Part shown: piece after piece, positions 16,997 through 25,242 of the stretch
Layout of the letters: every line of letters starts with the position of its first letter
Position numbering within the stretch: the stretch's first letter is position 1
Translations under genes and position numbers: made by a program
Assembly: GCF_000427645.1 (NCBI RefSeq)
Contig: NZ_KE386571.1
Span: 2,035,676 to 2,099,675 of the forward strand
Source of the DNA: Sphingomonas phyllosphaerae FA2
Lineage (GTDB): Bacteria > Pseudomonadota > Alphaproteobacteria > Sphingomonadales > Sphingomonadaceae
Direction of reading: 5' to 3'
Length of the DNA stretch: 64,000 bases
The notes under the pieces: model-generated
Told to the model about the DNA's origin: nothing
The model's input: the letters and a program-made list of their open reading frames with translations, nothing else
Databases searched by the model: none

Positions 16997-17574
16997 TCCG
17001 CGAGACGCTCGGCGTCGCTGCGTTCGTGCTGGCGGCTGTTTCGCCTGCCGCCGCGACGACCACCGCCACTACGATCGGCAGCTATGGCGCGCGGTTCCGC
17101 TACCCGGCGGGGCGCGAGGGTGTGCTGCCGATGACCGGTGCGCAAGCCCTGCGGGTGCGCAGTCTGCTCGCGATCCGCAAACCGATGCGGTTCGGCGATT
17201 ACGTCTGGAACGACATCGGTGTGACCGCGAGCGGCAAGGTACGCGTTCGCGTCGACCTGCCGCGGCAGATGATCTCGGTGTTCCGCGACGGACATGAGAT
17301 CGGCACCGCCGTGATCCTGTACGGCACCGATCACAAGCCGACACCGACCGGCACCTTTCCGATCCTGATGCGCGCGCGCCAGCATCAATCGTCGCTCTAC
17401 GATGCCGAAATGCCGTACATGCTGCGGCTGACCAACGACGGTGTGGCGATTCACGCCAGTTCGGTGCGTCGTGGCTCGGCCACACACGGCTGCATCGGCG
17501 TGCCGCTGTCGTTCGCGCAATTGCTGTTCGATCAGGTCGCGCGCGGAGATCCGGTGACGATCGTCGGCGCGTGA
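16993..17574 (+). CDS. L,D-transpeptidase family protein
   Basis: The protein has 193 residues with a signal peptide (IRETLGVAAFVLAAVSPAAA) and a YkuD-type catalytic domain. The active-site pattern is visible as IHAS followed by THGCIGV (about residues 157-173), with the conserved His and catalytic Cys. The enzyme would form or edit 3-3 crosslinks or attach proteins to peptidoglycan in the periplasm. It overlaps the PEP-CTERM gene at 16993-16996, so the two are translationally coupled, which hints that they act together at the cell surface. Confidence 0.87.
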   Translation: MIRETLGVAAFVLAAVSPAAATTTATTIGSYGARFRYPAGREGVLPMTGAQALRVRSLLAIRKPMRFGDYVWNDIGVTASGKVRVRVDLPRQMISVFRDGHEIGTAVILYGTDHKPTPTGTFPILMRARQHQSSLYDAEMPYMLRLTNDGVAIHASSVRRGSATHGCIGVPLSFAQLLFDQVARGDPVTIVGA

Positions 17575-17716
17575 TGCGGCAAGATCCGGCGCTTGTCCGG
17601 TAAGTTAATGCTCGGAGCGCCGCAGGTATGAAGACGCGCTAACCAGATTCCCTAACTGCCGGTAAGGACCGCGCCCCGTAATTTCTCCTGGTCATCAGGA
17701 AGAGGTTACCCGGCCC

Positions 17717-18247
17717 ATGCCGCGTTCCACCCAGCATCATCGCCCGTTGTTCGTCGCACTCGCCGCGTTGCTGTGCGCACCGTTCATGGCCGGCGCCACG
17801 AGCTACTCGAACACGTTCGATGCCCGCGTGCTGGCAGCGCAGAATGCCGAACGCGCCGCATTGGGCATCGCGCCGCTGCGCTGGAACCCGGAACTGGTCG
17901 AGTCGGCGCACGCCTGGGGCCAGTATCTCGCCGCCACCGGCCGTTTCGAACATGCGCCGGAGCGGCGGATGGATCCGGAGGGCGAAAACCTGTGGGCGGG
18001 TACGCGCGGCTATTACTCGCCCGAAGCGATGGTAGGCGGCTGGGTGCGCGAGAAGCGCTACTTCAAGCCCGGCGCGTTCCCGAACAACAGCACCACCGGG
18101 CGCGTCGCGGACGTCGGTCATTACACGCAATTGATGTGGCGGGACACGGTCGAGGTCGGCTGCGCGCTGTCGCGGGGGCGCGATGAGGACGTGCTGGTCT
18201 GCCGCTACAAGAACGCCGGCAATTACCGCGGCGAGCGTCCGTTCTGA
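17717..18247 (+). CDS. Secreted CAP-domain (SCP/PR1-like) protein
   Basis: The protein has 176 residues with a signal peptide (LFVALAALLCAPFMAGA) and then a single CAP domain. Family landmarks are LAAQNAERAALGIAPLRW, the His/Glu-containing GRFEHAP and EGENLWAG, the HYTQLMW motif, and C-terminal CRYKNAGNYRGERPF. The role of bacterial CAP proteins is poorly defined; they are extracytoplasmic. The gene is monocistronic by spacing (142 bp from the transpeptidase gene). Confidence 0.9.
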   Translation: MPRSTQHHRPLFVALAALLCAPFMAGATSYSNTFDARVLAAQNAERAALGIAPLRWNPELVESAHAWGQYLAATGRFEHAPERRMDPEGENLWAGTRGYYSPEAMVGGWVREKRYFKPGAFPNNSTTGRVADVGHYTQLMWRDTVEVGCALSRGRDEDVLVCRYKNAGNYRGERPF

Positions 18248-18283
18248 CGCGATACGGCGCCGGGCGACGCAGCCCCGGCCCGC

Positions 18284-18472
18284 TTAGACGAAACGAACCA
18301 TCGTCCGGCGGCGCAGGATATAACTGATCACGCCGAAGTCGAGGATCATCTTCAGCCACGTCCGCCGCTCCGGTAAGGCGCTGTCGCTCACGGCCGGGAG
18401 GAACTTGCCCGACGCCGAGGTCATCGCCATGTCCGTAGGCGAGGTGAAGTGCATCGTGGCGGTGTTCGTCAT
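18284..18472 (-). CDS. Small hypothetical protein
   Basis: The protein has 62 residues: a Ser/Thr-rich N-terminal half followed by RTWLKMILDFGVISYILRRRTMVRFV, an amphipathic segment with basic ends that could sit on a membrane. The start is ATG 18472 because GAGGGGAG lies at good spacing; a longer frame to 18523 is less likely. No family is recognised. The gap 18473-18753 beyond it holds no gene that I can support. Confidence 0.5.
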   Translation of the reverse strand: MTNTATMHFTSPTDMAMTSASGKFLPAVSDSALPERRTWLKMILDFGVISYILRRRTMVRFV

Positions 18473-18753
18473 GTGCGACGCTCCCCTCGCCCGGATCGCC
18501 TGCGCGCGGCAGCGACCGGTCATTACGTGGCCGATCTGGTATCTGCGCCCACATCAACCACAATAGATTGCGACCGAACCATCGGTCATGTACCGTTCGC
18601 TGACAGCGTGAATCGCGGCCGTAGGGTAGCGAACGCGGTGCGATCGGGATCTTCTATCGGGACCGATCTCGCGATGGCGGCGCGACTCGCGGGCCGCCGC
18701 GGAAGGCGGAGCGACAGGATGCGGATGGGCGGCGACATGCCTCGGCGACATAC

Positions 18754-18786
18754 AAAAACCCCGGCGCGCCGTGCGGCCGCCGGGGT
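18754..18786 (-). terminator. Intrinsic terminator of the DUF2171 gene
   Basis: On the minus strand ACCCCGGCGGCC...GCGCCGGGGT forms a GC-rich stem followed directly by TTTTTG. It lies 40 bp past the stop of the DUF2171 gene. Confidence 0.8.
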
Positions 18787-18826
18787 CTTCGTGGCCGTCC
18801 GCGCATGCGGCGGCGCGGTGAAGGGC

Positions 18827-19078
18827 TTATTCGGCCTCTTCGAACATATCCTGCGCGTTCTGCGCGGTCGCCGACAGACGCACCGTGTCGCCTTCCACCT
18901 CGGCAACCAGCCCCAGCGGGATGTAATGGTGCTTGGCGCCCTGCCCGTCCTGCGTGGATGGCGAGTCGTTCTTGGTCAGCTTGATACGGTCACCATCGAC
19001 GTGGTCGACGGTGCCGACGTGCACGCCGTCTGCACCGATTACTTCGGCATGTTCCTTGATCTGGCTGGCATCGACCAT
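18827..19078 (-). CDS. DUF2171-domain protein
   Basis: Cytoplasmic protein of 83 residues with the DUF2171 pattern: IKEHAEVIGADGVHVGTVDHVDGDRIKLTK near the N-terminus, then HHYIPLGLVAEVEGDTVRLS. It resembles small beta-barrel PRC-barrel-like modules. The function is unknown; such genes are often found in stress-related sets in alphaproteobacteria. It is followed by a strong terminator and so is monocistronic. The ATG follows GGAGAACG. Confidence 0.82.
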   Translation of the reverse strand: MVDASQIKEHAEVIGADGVHVGTVDHVDGDRIKLTKNDSPSTQDGQGAKHHYIPLGLVAEVEGDTVRLSATAQNAQDMFEEAE

Positions 19079-19134
19079 GGTCGTTCTCCTTGGTTGGGTT
19101 CGGGCGGCAAACGCGCCGCTGCGGCTTTGGTCGC

Positions 19135-19347
19135 ATGATCGAGACGCTGCCGCTGCAATCCGCGATCATGTTCGCGGTCGCCGCCGTCTTTGTGCTCGCG
19201 GGAGCATGGCTGTTGGTGCAATTGCGTCATCCGCAAGGACCGGCACGCGTCTATGTCTATCGGATGGTCGGGATCATGGCGCTGGCGGGGGGCAGCGTGC
19301 TGGCGATGTCGGCCTGGGCAATGTGGCAATGGAGCCTTGAAGCCTGA
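19135..19347 (+). CDS. Small two-helix membrane protein
   Basis: The protein has 70 residues with two hydrophobic helices (about 8-28 and 45-65) separated by the basic loop QLRHPQGPARVYVYR. There is no recognised family. The start codon is uncertain because no clear Shine-Dalgarno is seen before 19135. It lies 50 bp upstream of nrdB on the same strand. Confidence 0.5.
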   Translation: MIETLPLQSAIMFAVAAVFVLAGAWLLVQLRHPQGPARVYVYRMVGIMALAGGSVLAMSAWAMWQWSLEA

Positions 19348-19397
19348 TCGTACCGTTCGTCGATAAGTTTTCTGAATATCTTTCACCGGAGCACATC

Positions 19398-20456
19398 ATG
19401 CCGCTTCTTCAGGCGTCCAAACAGTACAAGCCCTTCGAATACCCGTGGGCATTCGAATATTGGAAGCGCCAGCAGCAGCTGCACTGGCTACCGGAGGAAG
19501 TGCCGCTCGGCGAGGATTGCCGTGACTGGGCGCAGAAGCTGACCGATCACGAGCGCAACCTGCTGACGCAGATCTTTCGCTTCTTCACGCAGGCCGACGT
19601 CGAGGTGCAGGATTGCTATCACGAGAAATATGGTCGCGTCTTCAAGCCGACCGAGGTCAAGATGATGCTGACCGCGTTCAGCAACATGGAAACCGTGCAT
19701 ATCGCGGCTTACTCGCACCTGCTCGACACGATCGGGATGCCGGAAAGCGAATATGGCGCGTTTCTCGAATATGCCGAGCTGAAGGAGAAGCATGATTACA
19801 TGCAGAACTTCGGCGTCGACAGCGACGAAGACATCGCGCGGACGCTGGCGATGTTCGGCGGCTTCACCGAGGGTGTGCAGCTGTTCGCCAGCTTTGCAAT
19901 GCTGATGAACTTCCCGCGCTTCAACAAGATGAAGGGCATGGGGCAGATCGTGACCTGGTCGGTGCGCGACGAGAGCCTGCATTGCGAGGGCATCATCAAG
20001 ATGTTCCACACCTTCTGCGCGGAACGGCAGTGTCTGACCAAGGCGGTAAAGGACGACATCGCCGACGTTTGCCAGACGACCATCCGCCTTGAAGACAACT
20101 TCATCGATCTCGCTTTCGAGATGGGCCCCGTGAACGGGATGACCGCCAAGGACATCAAGAAGTATATCCGCTACATCGCCGATTGGCGGATGGGGCAATT
20201 GGGACTGAAGCCGATCTACATGATCGACGAGCATCCGATCCCGTGGCTGACGCCGCTGCTCAACGGCGTCGAACATGCGAATTTCTTCGAGACGCGCGCC
20301 ACGGAATATTCCAAGGCCGCGACGCGCGGGCAATGGAACGACGTGTGGGATAGTTTCGACAAGCGCCAGAAGGCGAAGGTCGCCACTCCCGCGGCGAACG
20401 AAGACCCGAGCGAGACCGGCGACATGTTCGCGCGCGCGGGCGTCGCCGCCGAATAG
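19398..20456 (+). CDS. nrdB: Ribonucleoside-diphosphate reductase subunit beta (class Ia)
   Basis: R2 subunit carrying the di-iron/tyrosyl radical centre that generates the radical used by NrdA to reduce ribonucleotides. The 352 residues fit the class. Metal-ligand and radical regions are visible: DVEVQDCYHEKYG, FSNMETVHIAAYSHLL and VRDESLHCEGI, plus a C-terminal segment ending in acidic residues expected to dock with NrdA. The sequence matches the alphaproteobacterial NrdB type, with FEYPWAFEYWKRQQQLHWLPEE at the start. nrdA is not adjacent in this window. A GGAG lies before the ATG. Confidence 0.95.
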   Translation: MPLLQASKQYKPFEYPWAFEYWKRQQQLHWLPEEVPLGEDCRDWAQKLTDHERNLLTQIFRFFTQADVEVQDCYHEKYGRVFKPTEVKMMLTAFSNMETVHIAAYSHLLDTIGMPESEYGAFLEYAELKEKHDYMQNFGVDSDEDIARTLAMFGGFTEGVQLFASFAMLMNFPRFNKMKGMGQIVTWSVRDESLHCEGIIKMFHTFCAERQCLTKAVKDDIADVCQTTIRLEDNFIDLAFEMGPVNGMTAKDIKKYIRYIADWRMGQLGLKPIYMIDEHPIPWLTPLLNGVEHANFFETRATEYSKAATRGQWNDVWDSFDKRQKAKVATPAANEDPSETGDMFARAGVAAE

Positions 20457-20638
20457 GCGAGTTCGCACCGGTGAACGAGAAGGGCCGCGCGTGGCGACAC
20501 GTCGCGGCCTTTTGCGTGGCAGCAATTAAAGCGTTGATTGATTTGGCGGGAAGACGAGTTCAGGGCGCGTGCAATCCTCGCCCAGGCAGCAGATCGATCA
20601 ACAGCCGTAAAGACGCAGGCACCAGAACAATGCGCATG

Positions 20639-20666
20639 AAAAAAGGGGCAGCTTTCGCTGCCCCTC
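20639..20666 (-). terminator. Terminator downstream of tRNA-Arg(ACG)
   Basis: On the minus strand GGGGCAGC-GAAA-GCTGCCCC, an 8-bp perfect stem with a GAAA tetraloop, is followed by TTTTTT. It lies 33 bp after the tRNA 3' end. Confidence 0.85.
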
Positions 20667-20698
20667 TATTTCCACTGACTTTCTCCGGTAAGAGAAAG

Positions 20699-20775
20699 TG
20701 GCGCGCCCGGAACGATTCGAACGTCCGACCCTCAGATTCGTAGTCTGATGCTCTATCCAGCTGAGCTACGGGCGC
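20699..20775 (-). tRNA. tRNA-Arg, anticodon ACG
   Basis: Gene of 77 nt with encoded CCA. The acceptor stem is GCGCCCG paired with CGGGCGC, the D arm GCTC/GAGC, the anticodon stem TCAGA/TCTGA with loop CTACGAA (anticodon ACG), and the T arm contains GTTCGAATC. A34 would be deaminated to inosine by TadA, whose gene is at 34706-35155. Confidence 0.96.
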
Positions 20776-20858
20776 CCTGTGGAGCGGCGCTGTTACGCGG
20801 CGAATCAGATACGCGCAAGGGCATTGCGTCACTTTTTTTGCGCCTCTAGGCAAAAAAC

Positions 20859-21359
20859 ATGTTTCGCGCCCTTGCCCCGCTCGCTCCGCTCGCGCTCCTC
20901 GCCGCCTGTGCGAGCGACCCGACCGTTTACCCGTCGCTCGCGCCGCGCCCGGTCGAGAAGCTAGGCTTCGCGGAGCCGGCTACCCCGCCGCCCGCCCCCA
21001 CTGTGCAAGACCCTGCGCTGGAACAAGAATTGGCGGCGATCACCGTGAAGGGCAACACCGCCGCACGCGACTTCGACAAGGCCGCGGCGCGGGCCGAGAC
21101 GCTTGCGCGCGCGGCGCGGGGAGCGAAGGTCGGGAGCGATGCGTGGATCGCGGCCCAGACCGCGATTGCAGATCTGGATGCGCTCCGGTCAAGCTATGGC
21201 GATACGGTGGGGGCGCTCGACGACCTTGCCGCCCAACGCGCGGCGGCGCTGCAACCAGCATATCCGGCGCTGGAACAGGCACTTGTCAATGCCCGCGCCA
21301 CGGCACAAACGCAAACCGAGCGCATCGATGCGCTCGCGGGATCGCTGCCGGGCGCCTAG
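20859..21359 (+). CDS. Putative lipoprotein, helical
   Basis: The protein has 166 residues. A signal peptide with lipobox LLAAC (Cys near 17) is followed by a proline-rich linker. A long alanine-rich helical region (about 50-165) is likely coiled coil. There is no recognised family. It ends with a 4-bp tail-to-tail overlap with the convergent MFS/spermidine synthase gene. Probably periplasmic face of a membrane. Confidence 0.72.
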   Translation: MFRALAPLAPLALLAACASDPTVYPSLAPRPVEKLGFAEPATPPPAPTVQDPALEQELAAITVKGNTAARDFDKAAARAETLARAARGAKVGSDAWIAAQTAIADLDALRSSYGDTVGALDDLAAQRAAALQPAYPALEQALVNARATAQTQTERIDALAGSLPGA

Positions 21360-23548
21360 AAGGTCAGGAGCGGGAGGATGCTGGCGTAATCGTCGGTCCA
21401 GGGTGCAAAGCCTGGACGGCGCACCAGATTCCTCCAGTCGCCCTCGCCGCCTGCCACCAGCGCGAGCGTCCAGGAATCTCGGGTCATAACTACCCAGGAA
21501 GACGGCGTTTCTTCCTCCTGCAACAGCGAGGGGCGGTGGTCGAGGATCAGCGCCTGCCACCCGCCGGCGCGCGCTGCGGCGGCGACGACGGGGCGCAAGT
21601 TGACGAAACGGTTCGAGATATGGACCGCCAGAACGCCATGCGGTGACAGAACGCGCGCATATCCGGCGAACGCTTCGCGGGTCAGGAGGTGCATGGGGAC
21701 CGCATCCGACGAAAAAGCGTCGAGTGCGAGAACGTCTAGGCTCGCAGGGTGCGCGCGTTCGAGCGATAATCGCGCGTCACCCAGCACCATCGTCGCCCGT
21801 GGTGCGCAATCCGCGACGAACGTGAAGCGTCGGGTGCGCGTCAGTGCCACCATCGCCGGATCAATCTCGTAGAAGCTCCAGCGCTGCCCCGGCTGCGTGT
21901 AGCAGGCGAGCGTCCCGGTGCCGAGCCCGACAACCCCGATCCGCGCCTCCGGTCCGAACAGCATCGGCGCGGCGCGCATCACGCGACCGACGCCCGAATC
22001 GGGCGTGTAATAGGTCGTCGGGGTTCGCTCGCGTGCGCGGGTCCCGGTCAGTTGCACGCCGTGGAGCGTGGTGCCGTGGATCAGCGTGCGGCGGCGCGAT
22101 TCGTCGGCGACGGTGTAGACGCCGAAATAGCTACGGACGCGCGCGCCGGGCTCGAGCGAGAGCGACAGCGAGCGGACGCCGCCGAACAGCAGCAGCCCAC
22201 TGGCCAGCACCAGTAGATAGGGAAGGCGCGCGCCCAGCGACACGAGCCCGCCGATGGCCACGAACGTGAAGATCACGCCGGTATGATGCACCTCGCGGAA
22301 ACCGGCCGGGTCGCGCGACAGCACCAGCAGCGCGAGGCACAAGGCGCCGACGATCAGCGTCGCCCCCGCCACCGTCATCCCGCGGCGATGCCACAAGGCG
22401 CGCAGCGCGGGCGTCAGATAGGTCTGCGGAACCAGCGCACCCGCGGCAACGATCAGCAGCGGATATTCCCACGTCCAGTCGAACAGGGTCGGCGCGATCA
22501 GCCCCGCAAATACCCCGCCCAGCGCCCCGCCGAACGACATGGCGAGATAGAAGCCGGTCAGCCGCGCCGGCTCCGGGCGCAGGCGATAGAGCTGCGTGTG
22601 GAGCGCGACCGAAATCATGAACAGCAGGATCAGCGCGGTGATCGCGCTGAACGTCGCGCGCTCGGCGAAGCCGCCCATCAGCACGCCGCCGAATAGCACG
22701 ATCGTCACCGGCGCGGTATTGGTCAGGAAATCGGCGATGCCGCGCCGCGCGGCGAAGGCGATCGAGAAGCTGAGCAGATAGAGCGCGAGCGGAATGACCC
22801 ACAAGAGCGGCATCGCGACCAGATCGGTGCTGACGAAGGTGCTGGTCGCCAGCATCATCCCCGAGGGGACGAAGCCCAGCGCGATCCAGCGCGCCACCCG
22901 CGCCCGGCCCGGTGGCGGGTCCTGCGCCTGCGCACGCGCCGGCTCGCGCCCGGCGGGCAGCAGACGCCCGCAGGCGGCGACGAACAGGATCAGCAGCAGA
23001 TAGCCCGCGCTCCACAACCAGCGCTGCCGCGAAACGCTGAGCAGCGGCTCGACGAGCAGCGGGAAGGCGAGCAGCCCGGCGAAGCTGCCGAAATTGGAGG
23101 CGGCATAGAGCGCGTAAGGGTCGATGTCAGGGCGGGCGCTGGCGAACCAGCGCTGCATCAGCGGCGCCTGCGCCGACACCGCGAAGAACAGCGGCCCGAT
23201 CGAGATGACGAATAGATAGGGCACCCACAAGGCCGGCTCGGCCCCCACGGGGAGCACTTTGTCGCTAAGCCCGATCGGCAGGAACGCGCAGGCGGCGAGC
23301 AGCACGAGCAGATGCACGTGCCCCTGCCGCCGCGGCGCAACGCGCCCGAGCAGGTGCGCATAGCCATAACCGCCCAGCAACAGCGCCTGATAGACGAGCA
23401 TCGCCGAGTTCCACACCGCGGGCGCGCCGCCGAGCCGTGGCAAGGCGATGCGCGCGATCATCGGCTGGACGAGGAACAGCAGGAACGATCCGGTCAGGAT
23501 CGTCGCGACGAACAGCCCGCGTCCGCGCGCCGTGGCGGGGTCAGCCAT
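21356..23548 (-). CDS. Fused MFS-like membrane/spermidine synthase-like protein
   Basis: The protein has 730 residues. The first part (about 1-450) is polytopic with at least ten hydrophobic segments and begins FVATILTGSFLLFLVQPMIA. The C-terminal part (about 480-700) is a polyamine-synthase/methyltransferase-like Rossmann domain with VGLGTGTLACY, a downstream EIDPAMVALT, LGDARLSLE and DAFSSDAVPMHLLT. This two-part architecture is common in sphingomonads. The actual product is unknown, and a role in exporting or modifying a polyamine-like compound is only an inference. Its start overlaps the stop of the GNAT gene by eight bases. Confidence 0.88.
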   Translation of the reverse strand: MADPATARGRGLFVATILTGSFLLFLVQPMIARIALPRLGGAPAVWNSAMLVYQALLLGGYGYAHLLGRVAPRRQGHVHLLVLLAACAFLPIGLSDKVLPVGAEPALWVPYLFVISIGPLFFAVSAQAPLMQRWFASARPDIDPYALYAASNFGSFAGLLAFPLLVEPLLSVSRQRWLWSAGYLLLILFVAACGRLLPAGREPARAQAQDPPPGRARVARWIALGFVPSGMMLATSTFVSTDLVAMPLLWVIPLALYLLSFSIAFAARRGIADFLTNTAPVTIVLFGGVLMGGFAERATFSAITALILLFMISVALHTQLYRLRPEPARLTGFYLAMSFGGALGGVFAGLIAPTLFDWTWEYPLLIVAAGALVPQTYLTPALRALWHRRGMTVAGATLIVGALCLALLVLSRDPAGFREVHHTGVIFTFVAIGGLVSLGARLPYLLVLASGLLLFGGVRSLSLSLEPGARVRSYFGVYTVADESRRRTLIHGTTLHGVQLTGTRARERTPTTYYTPDSGVGRVMRAAPMLFGPEARIGVVGLGTGTLACYTQPGQRWSFYEIDPAMVALTRTRRFTFVADCAPRATMVLGDARLSLERAHPASLDVLALDAFSSDAVPMHLLTREAFAGYARVLSPHGVLAVHISNRFVNLRPVVAAAARAGGWQALILDHRPSLLQEEETPSSWVVMTRDSWTLALVAGGEGDWRNLVRRPGFAPWTDDYASILPLLTF

Positions 23549-24077
23549 TCAGCGGGCGGTCGATGCGGTAGAGGACGTGGCGGCGCAAGGGACTGTCCGG
23601 GGCAAGATCGGGATGGTCGAAGTCACCCCCCTCAACGCGCGTCATGCCGAGCCGCTCCATCACGGCGCGGCTGCGGCGGTTGGCGACGGTCGTGACCGCA
23701 AAGACGGCGTCGGTGCCGCGCGTCCATTCGGCGGCCAGCACCGCGCGTGCGGCTTCGCTCGCCAGCCCCTGCCCCCATGCCGCGCGCGCCAGCCGCCAGC
23801 CGATCTCCGGCAGCCCGGCAATCGGGCTGCCGGCCGGGCCGGGCTCGACGCCGCAAAAGCCGATGAAGGCGCGATCGTGCCGTCGCTCCACCGCCCAGAA
23901 ACAGCGCCCGAAGCTTTGGGCGATCTCGTTCGACTCGCGCATCATGGCGTGCGCGCCGGCGTCGGTGGTCGGCGGGCCGATGTGGCGCATCACCTCTGCA
24001 TTCTGCCCCATGGCGTGGAACGGCGCGACATCCTCCTCGCGCCATGCGCGCAGGATCAGGCGTTCGGTGACGATCAT
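23541..24077 (-). CDS. GNAT N-acetyltransferase (RimJ/RimL type), copy c
   Basis: The protein has 178 residues. It begins MIVTERLILRAWREED, has the acetyl-CoA loop region AWGQGLASEAARAVL and ends with VMERLGMTRVEGGDFDHP...LYRIDRP, the usual layout of RimJ/RimL-type acetyltransferases. The acceptor is unknown. Its ATG overlaps the stop of a truncated GNAT remnant upstream, so this is the third member of a former three-gene tandem. It overlaps the downstream membrane protein gene. Confidence 0.88.
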   Translation of the reverse strand: MIVTERLILRAWREEDVAPFHAMGQNAEVMRHIGPPTTDAGAHAMMRESNEIAQSFGRCFWAVERRHDRAFIGFCGVEPGPAGSPIAGLPEIGWRLARAAWGQGLASEAARAVLAAEWTRGTDAVFAVTTVANRRSRAVMERLGMTRVEGGDFDHPDLAPDSPLRRHVLYRIDRPLNG

Positions 24078-24249
24078 GGACGGTCGATCCGGTGGGTCAT
24101 GGAGTGTGACAGCGCCGGATCGATTAGCGGCGCCGGGTGGGGTTGGTCCATGTCAGGCCCATGCGGCATTCCTGATCGTGCCAGCAATCCCCGCCACCGT
24201 CATGCCCATGCTTCGGCCAATCGATGTTCGGCGATTCCCGGTCCTTGCT

Positions 24250-24443
24250 CGTCATCCCGGACTTGATCGAGACCTCTGCGAAAGTGCGGACCATATCCTT
24301 CGTAAGCCGTTCCCCGGCGGAGGCCGGGGTCCAGTTGGGAAGGTGTTTCAGCCAGTTACAAGCCTCCCCCAACTGGGCCCCGGCCTTCGCCGGGGTACAA
24401 GAAGGGGATTTTCGCAGAGGCCTCGAACAAGTCCGGGGTGACG
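24250..24443. repeat. Split family B-like palindrome enclosing a family D element
   Basis: Left arm CGTCATCCCGGACTTGATCG and right arm CGAACAAGTCCGGGGTGACG are 150 bp apart. Just inside are the complementary arms CCTCTGCGAAA and TTTTCGCAGAGG. Inside those lies a family D element. The outside-in symmetry suggests successive insertions into the loop of a B element. Confidence 0.7.
24312..24396. repeat. Palindromic repeat, family D, copy 1
   Basis: Arms CCCCGGCGGAGGCCGGGGTC and GCCCCGGCCTTCGCCGGGGT, with inner CCAGTTGG and CCAACTGG. Nested within a split B element. Confidence 0.8.
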
Positions 24444-24480
24444 AAGTATTCGGGGCCGCCTCCAGACTTTCGCATAGTTT

Positions 24481-24653
24481 TCGACTTGATCCGGGATCCC
24501 GCTTTCGAACAAACCGCTCTTCATTGCGAGCGCAGCGAAGCGATCGAGGGCGTCCTGGTCCGGCTCTGGATTGCTTCGCTTCGCTCGCAATGACGGATCG
24601 CATTAACGTCATACCGCGAAGAAGCGGGTCCCCGGATCAAGTCCGGGGCGACG
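24481..24653. repeat. Family B element interrupted by a family A element
   Basis: The left B half CGACTTGATCCGGGATCCCG (from 24482) and the right half AAGCGGGTCCCCGGATCAAG...GGCGACG (to 24653) are separated by a complete A element at 24521-24595. This is the clearest case of one family inserted into the loop of another. Confidence 0.75.
24521..24595. repeat. Palindromic repeat, family A, copy 4
   Basis: Complete A element TCATTGCGAGCGCAGCGAAG...CGCTCGCAATGACG, located in the loop of a family B element. Confidence 0.88.
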
Positions 24654-24720
24654 AGCAGGAGGGTAGTCGACTCGTAGAATTGACGACGTCACCGCAACGG
24701 GACCAACTGCTCGGTGACGA

Positions 24721-25242
24721 TCACGGACGTTCGATGCGGTAGGTCACGCTGTCGGCGAGCGCCGGATCGTCGGGGTATTTCGGGTGCATGAAGTCCAGCT
24801 CGGGCACATGCTGCATTCCGAGACGGTCCATGACACGCTGGCTGGCGACGTTGCGCCGTCCGGTGATCGCATACACCGCCGGTTCGGCGCGGTTCGCCCA
24901 TGCCCAGTCGAGCCAGCCCGCCGCCGCCTCGGGCGCGTAACCCGCGCCCCACCAGTCGCGGCCGATCATCCAGCCGATCTCCAGCAAACCCTCGATCGGG
25001 GTGTCGGGCGCACCCGGCTTCAGACCGACATGTCCGATCACCTGCCCGCCCTCGCGCCGCTCGACCACGCCGAAGCCGAGTGGCGCATAGCCGCGGTGGC
25101 GTTCCAGCACCGCCAGGCACGCCGCCTGATCCTTCGGGCCACCGAGGTCGGCGGTGACCAGCGGATCGCTCCACATCGCCAACAGCGCCGCATGATCCGC
25201 AGGCGTGGGCGTCCGCAGGATCAGGCGTGCGGTCTCGATCAC
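24721..25242 (-). CDS. GNAT N-acetyltransferase (RimJ/RimL type), copy a
   Basis: The protein has 173 residues, beginning MIETARLILRTPTPAD. The acetyl-CoA-binding loop region DWWGAGYAPEAAAGWLDW is at about 108-125, and RVMDRLGMQHVPELDFMHP is near the C-terminus. A GTG start overlaps the hemB stop (GTGA), so it is co-translated after hemB. It is paralogous to copy c; the acceptor substrate is unknown. Confidence 0.88.
   Translation of the reverse strand: MIETARLILRTPTPADHAALLAMWSDPLVTADLGGPKDQAACLAVLERHRGYAPLGFGVVERREGGQVIGHVGLKPGAPDTPIEGLLEIGWMIGRDWWGAGYAPEAAAGWLDWAWANRAEPAVYAITGRRNVASQRVMDRLGMQHVPELDFMHPKYPDDPALADSVTYRIERP

Larger units (their letters stand above)
24075..24724 (-). pseudogene. 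Gutted GNAT acetyltransferase gene, core replaced by repeats
   Basis: Only both ends remain. At the 5' side a GTG at 24724, overlapping the stop of GNAT copy a, reads VIVTEQLVPLR then stop, resembling the start MIVTERLILR of copy c. At the 3' side, 24075-24172 in one frame reads GMPHGPDMDQPHP...DPALSHSMTHRIDRP then stop. Its last 32 residues align without gaps to copy a (17 identities by eye), and its TGA overlaps the ATG of copy c. The roughly 500 bp between hold nested palindromic repeats of families A, B and D. The middle gene was therefore lost while its junctions survived. Confidence 0.7.

Noticed and set aside
24124..24612. 162-codon frame on the minus strand in the repeat cluster
   Set aside because: Most of it is family A, B and D repeat sequence; it is better explained as part of the degraded acetyltransferase locus.
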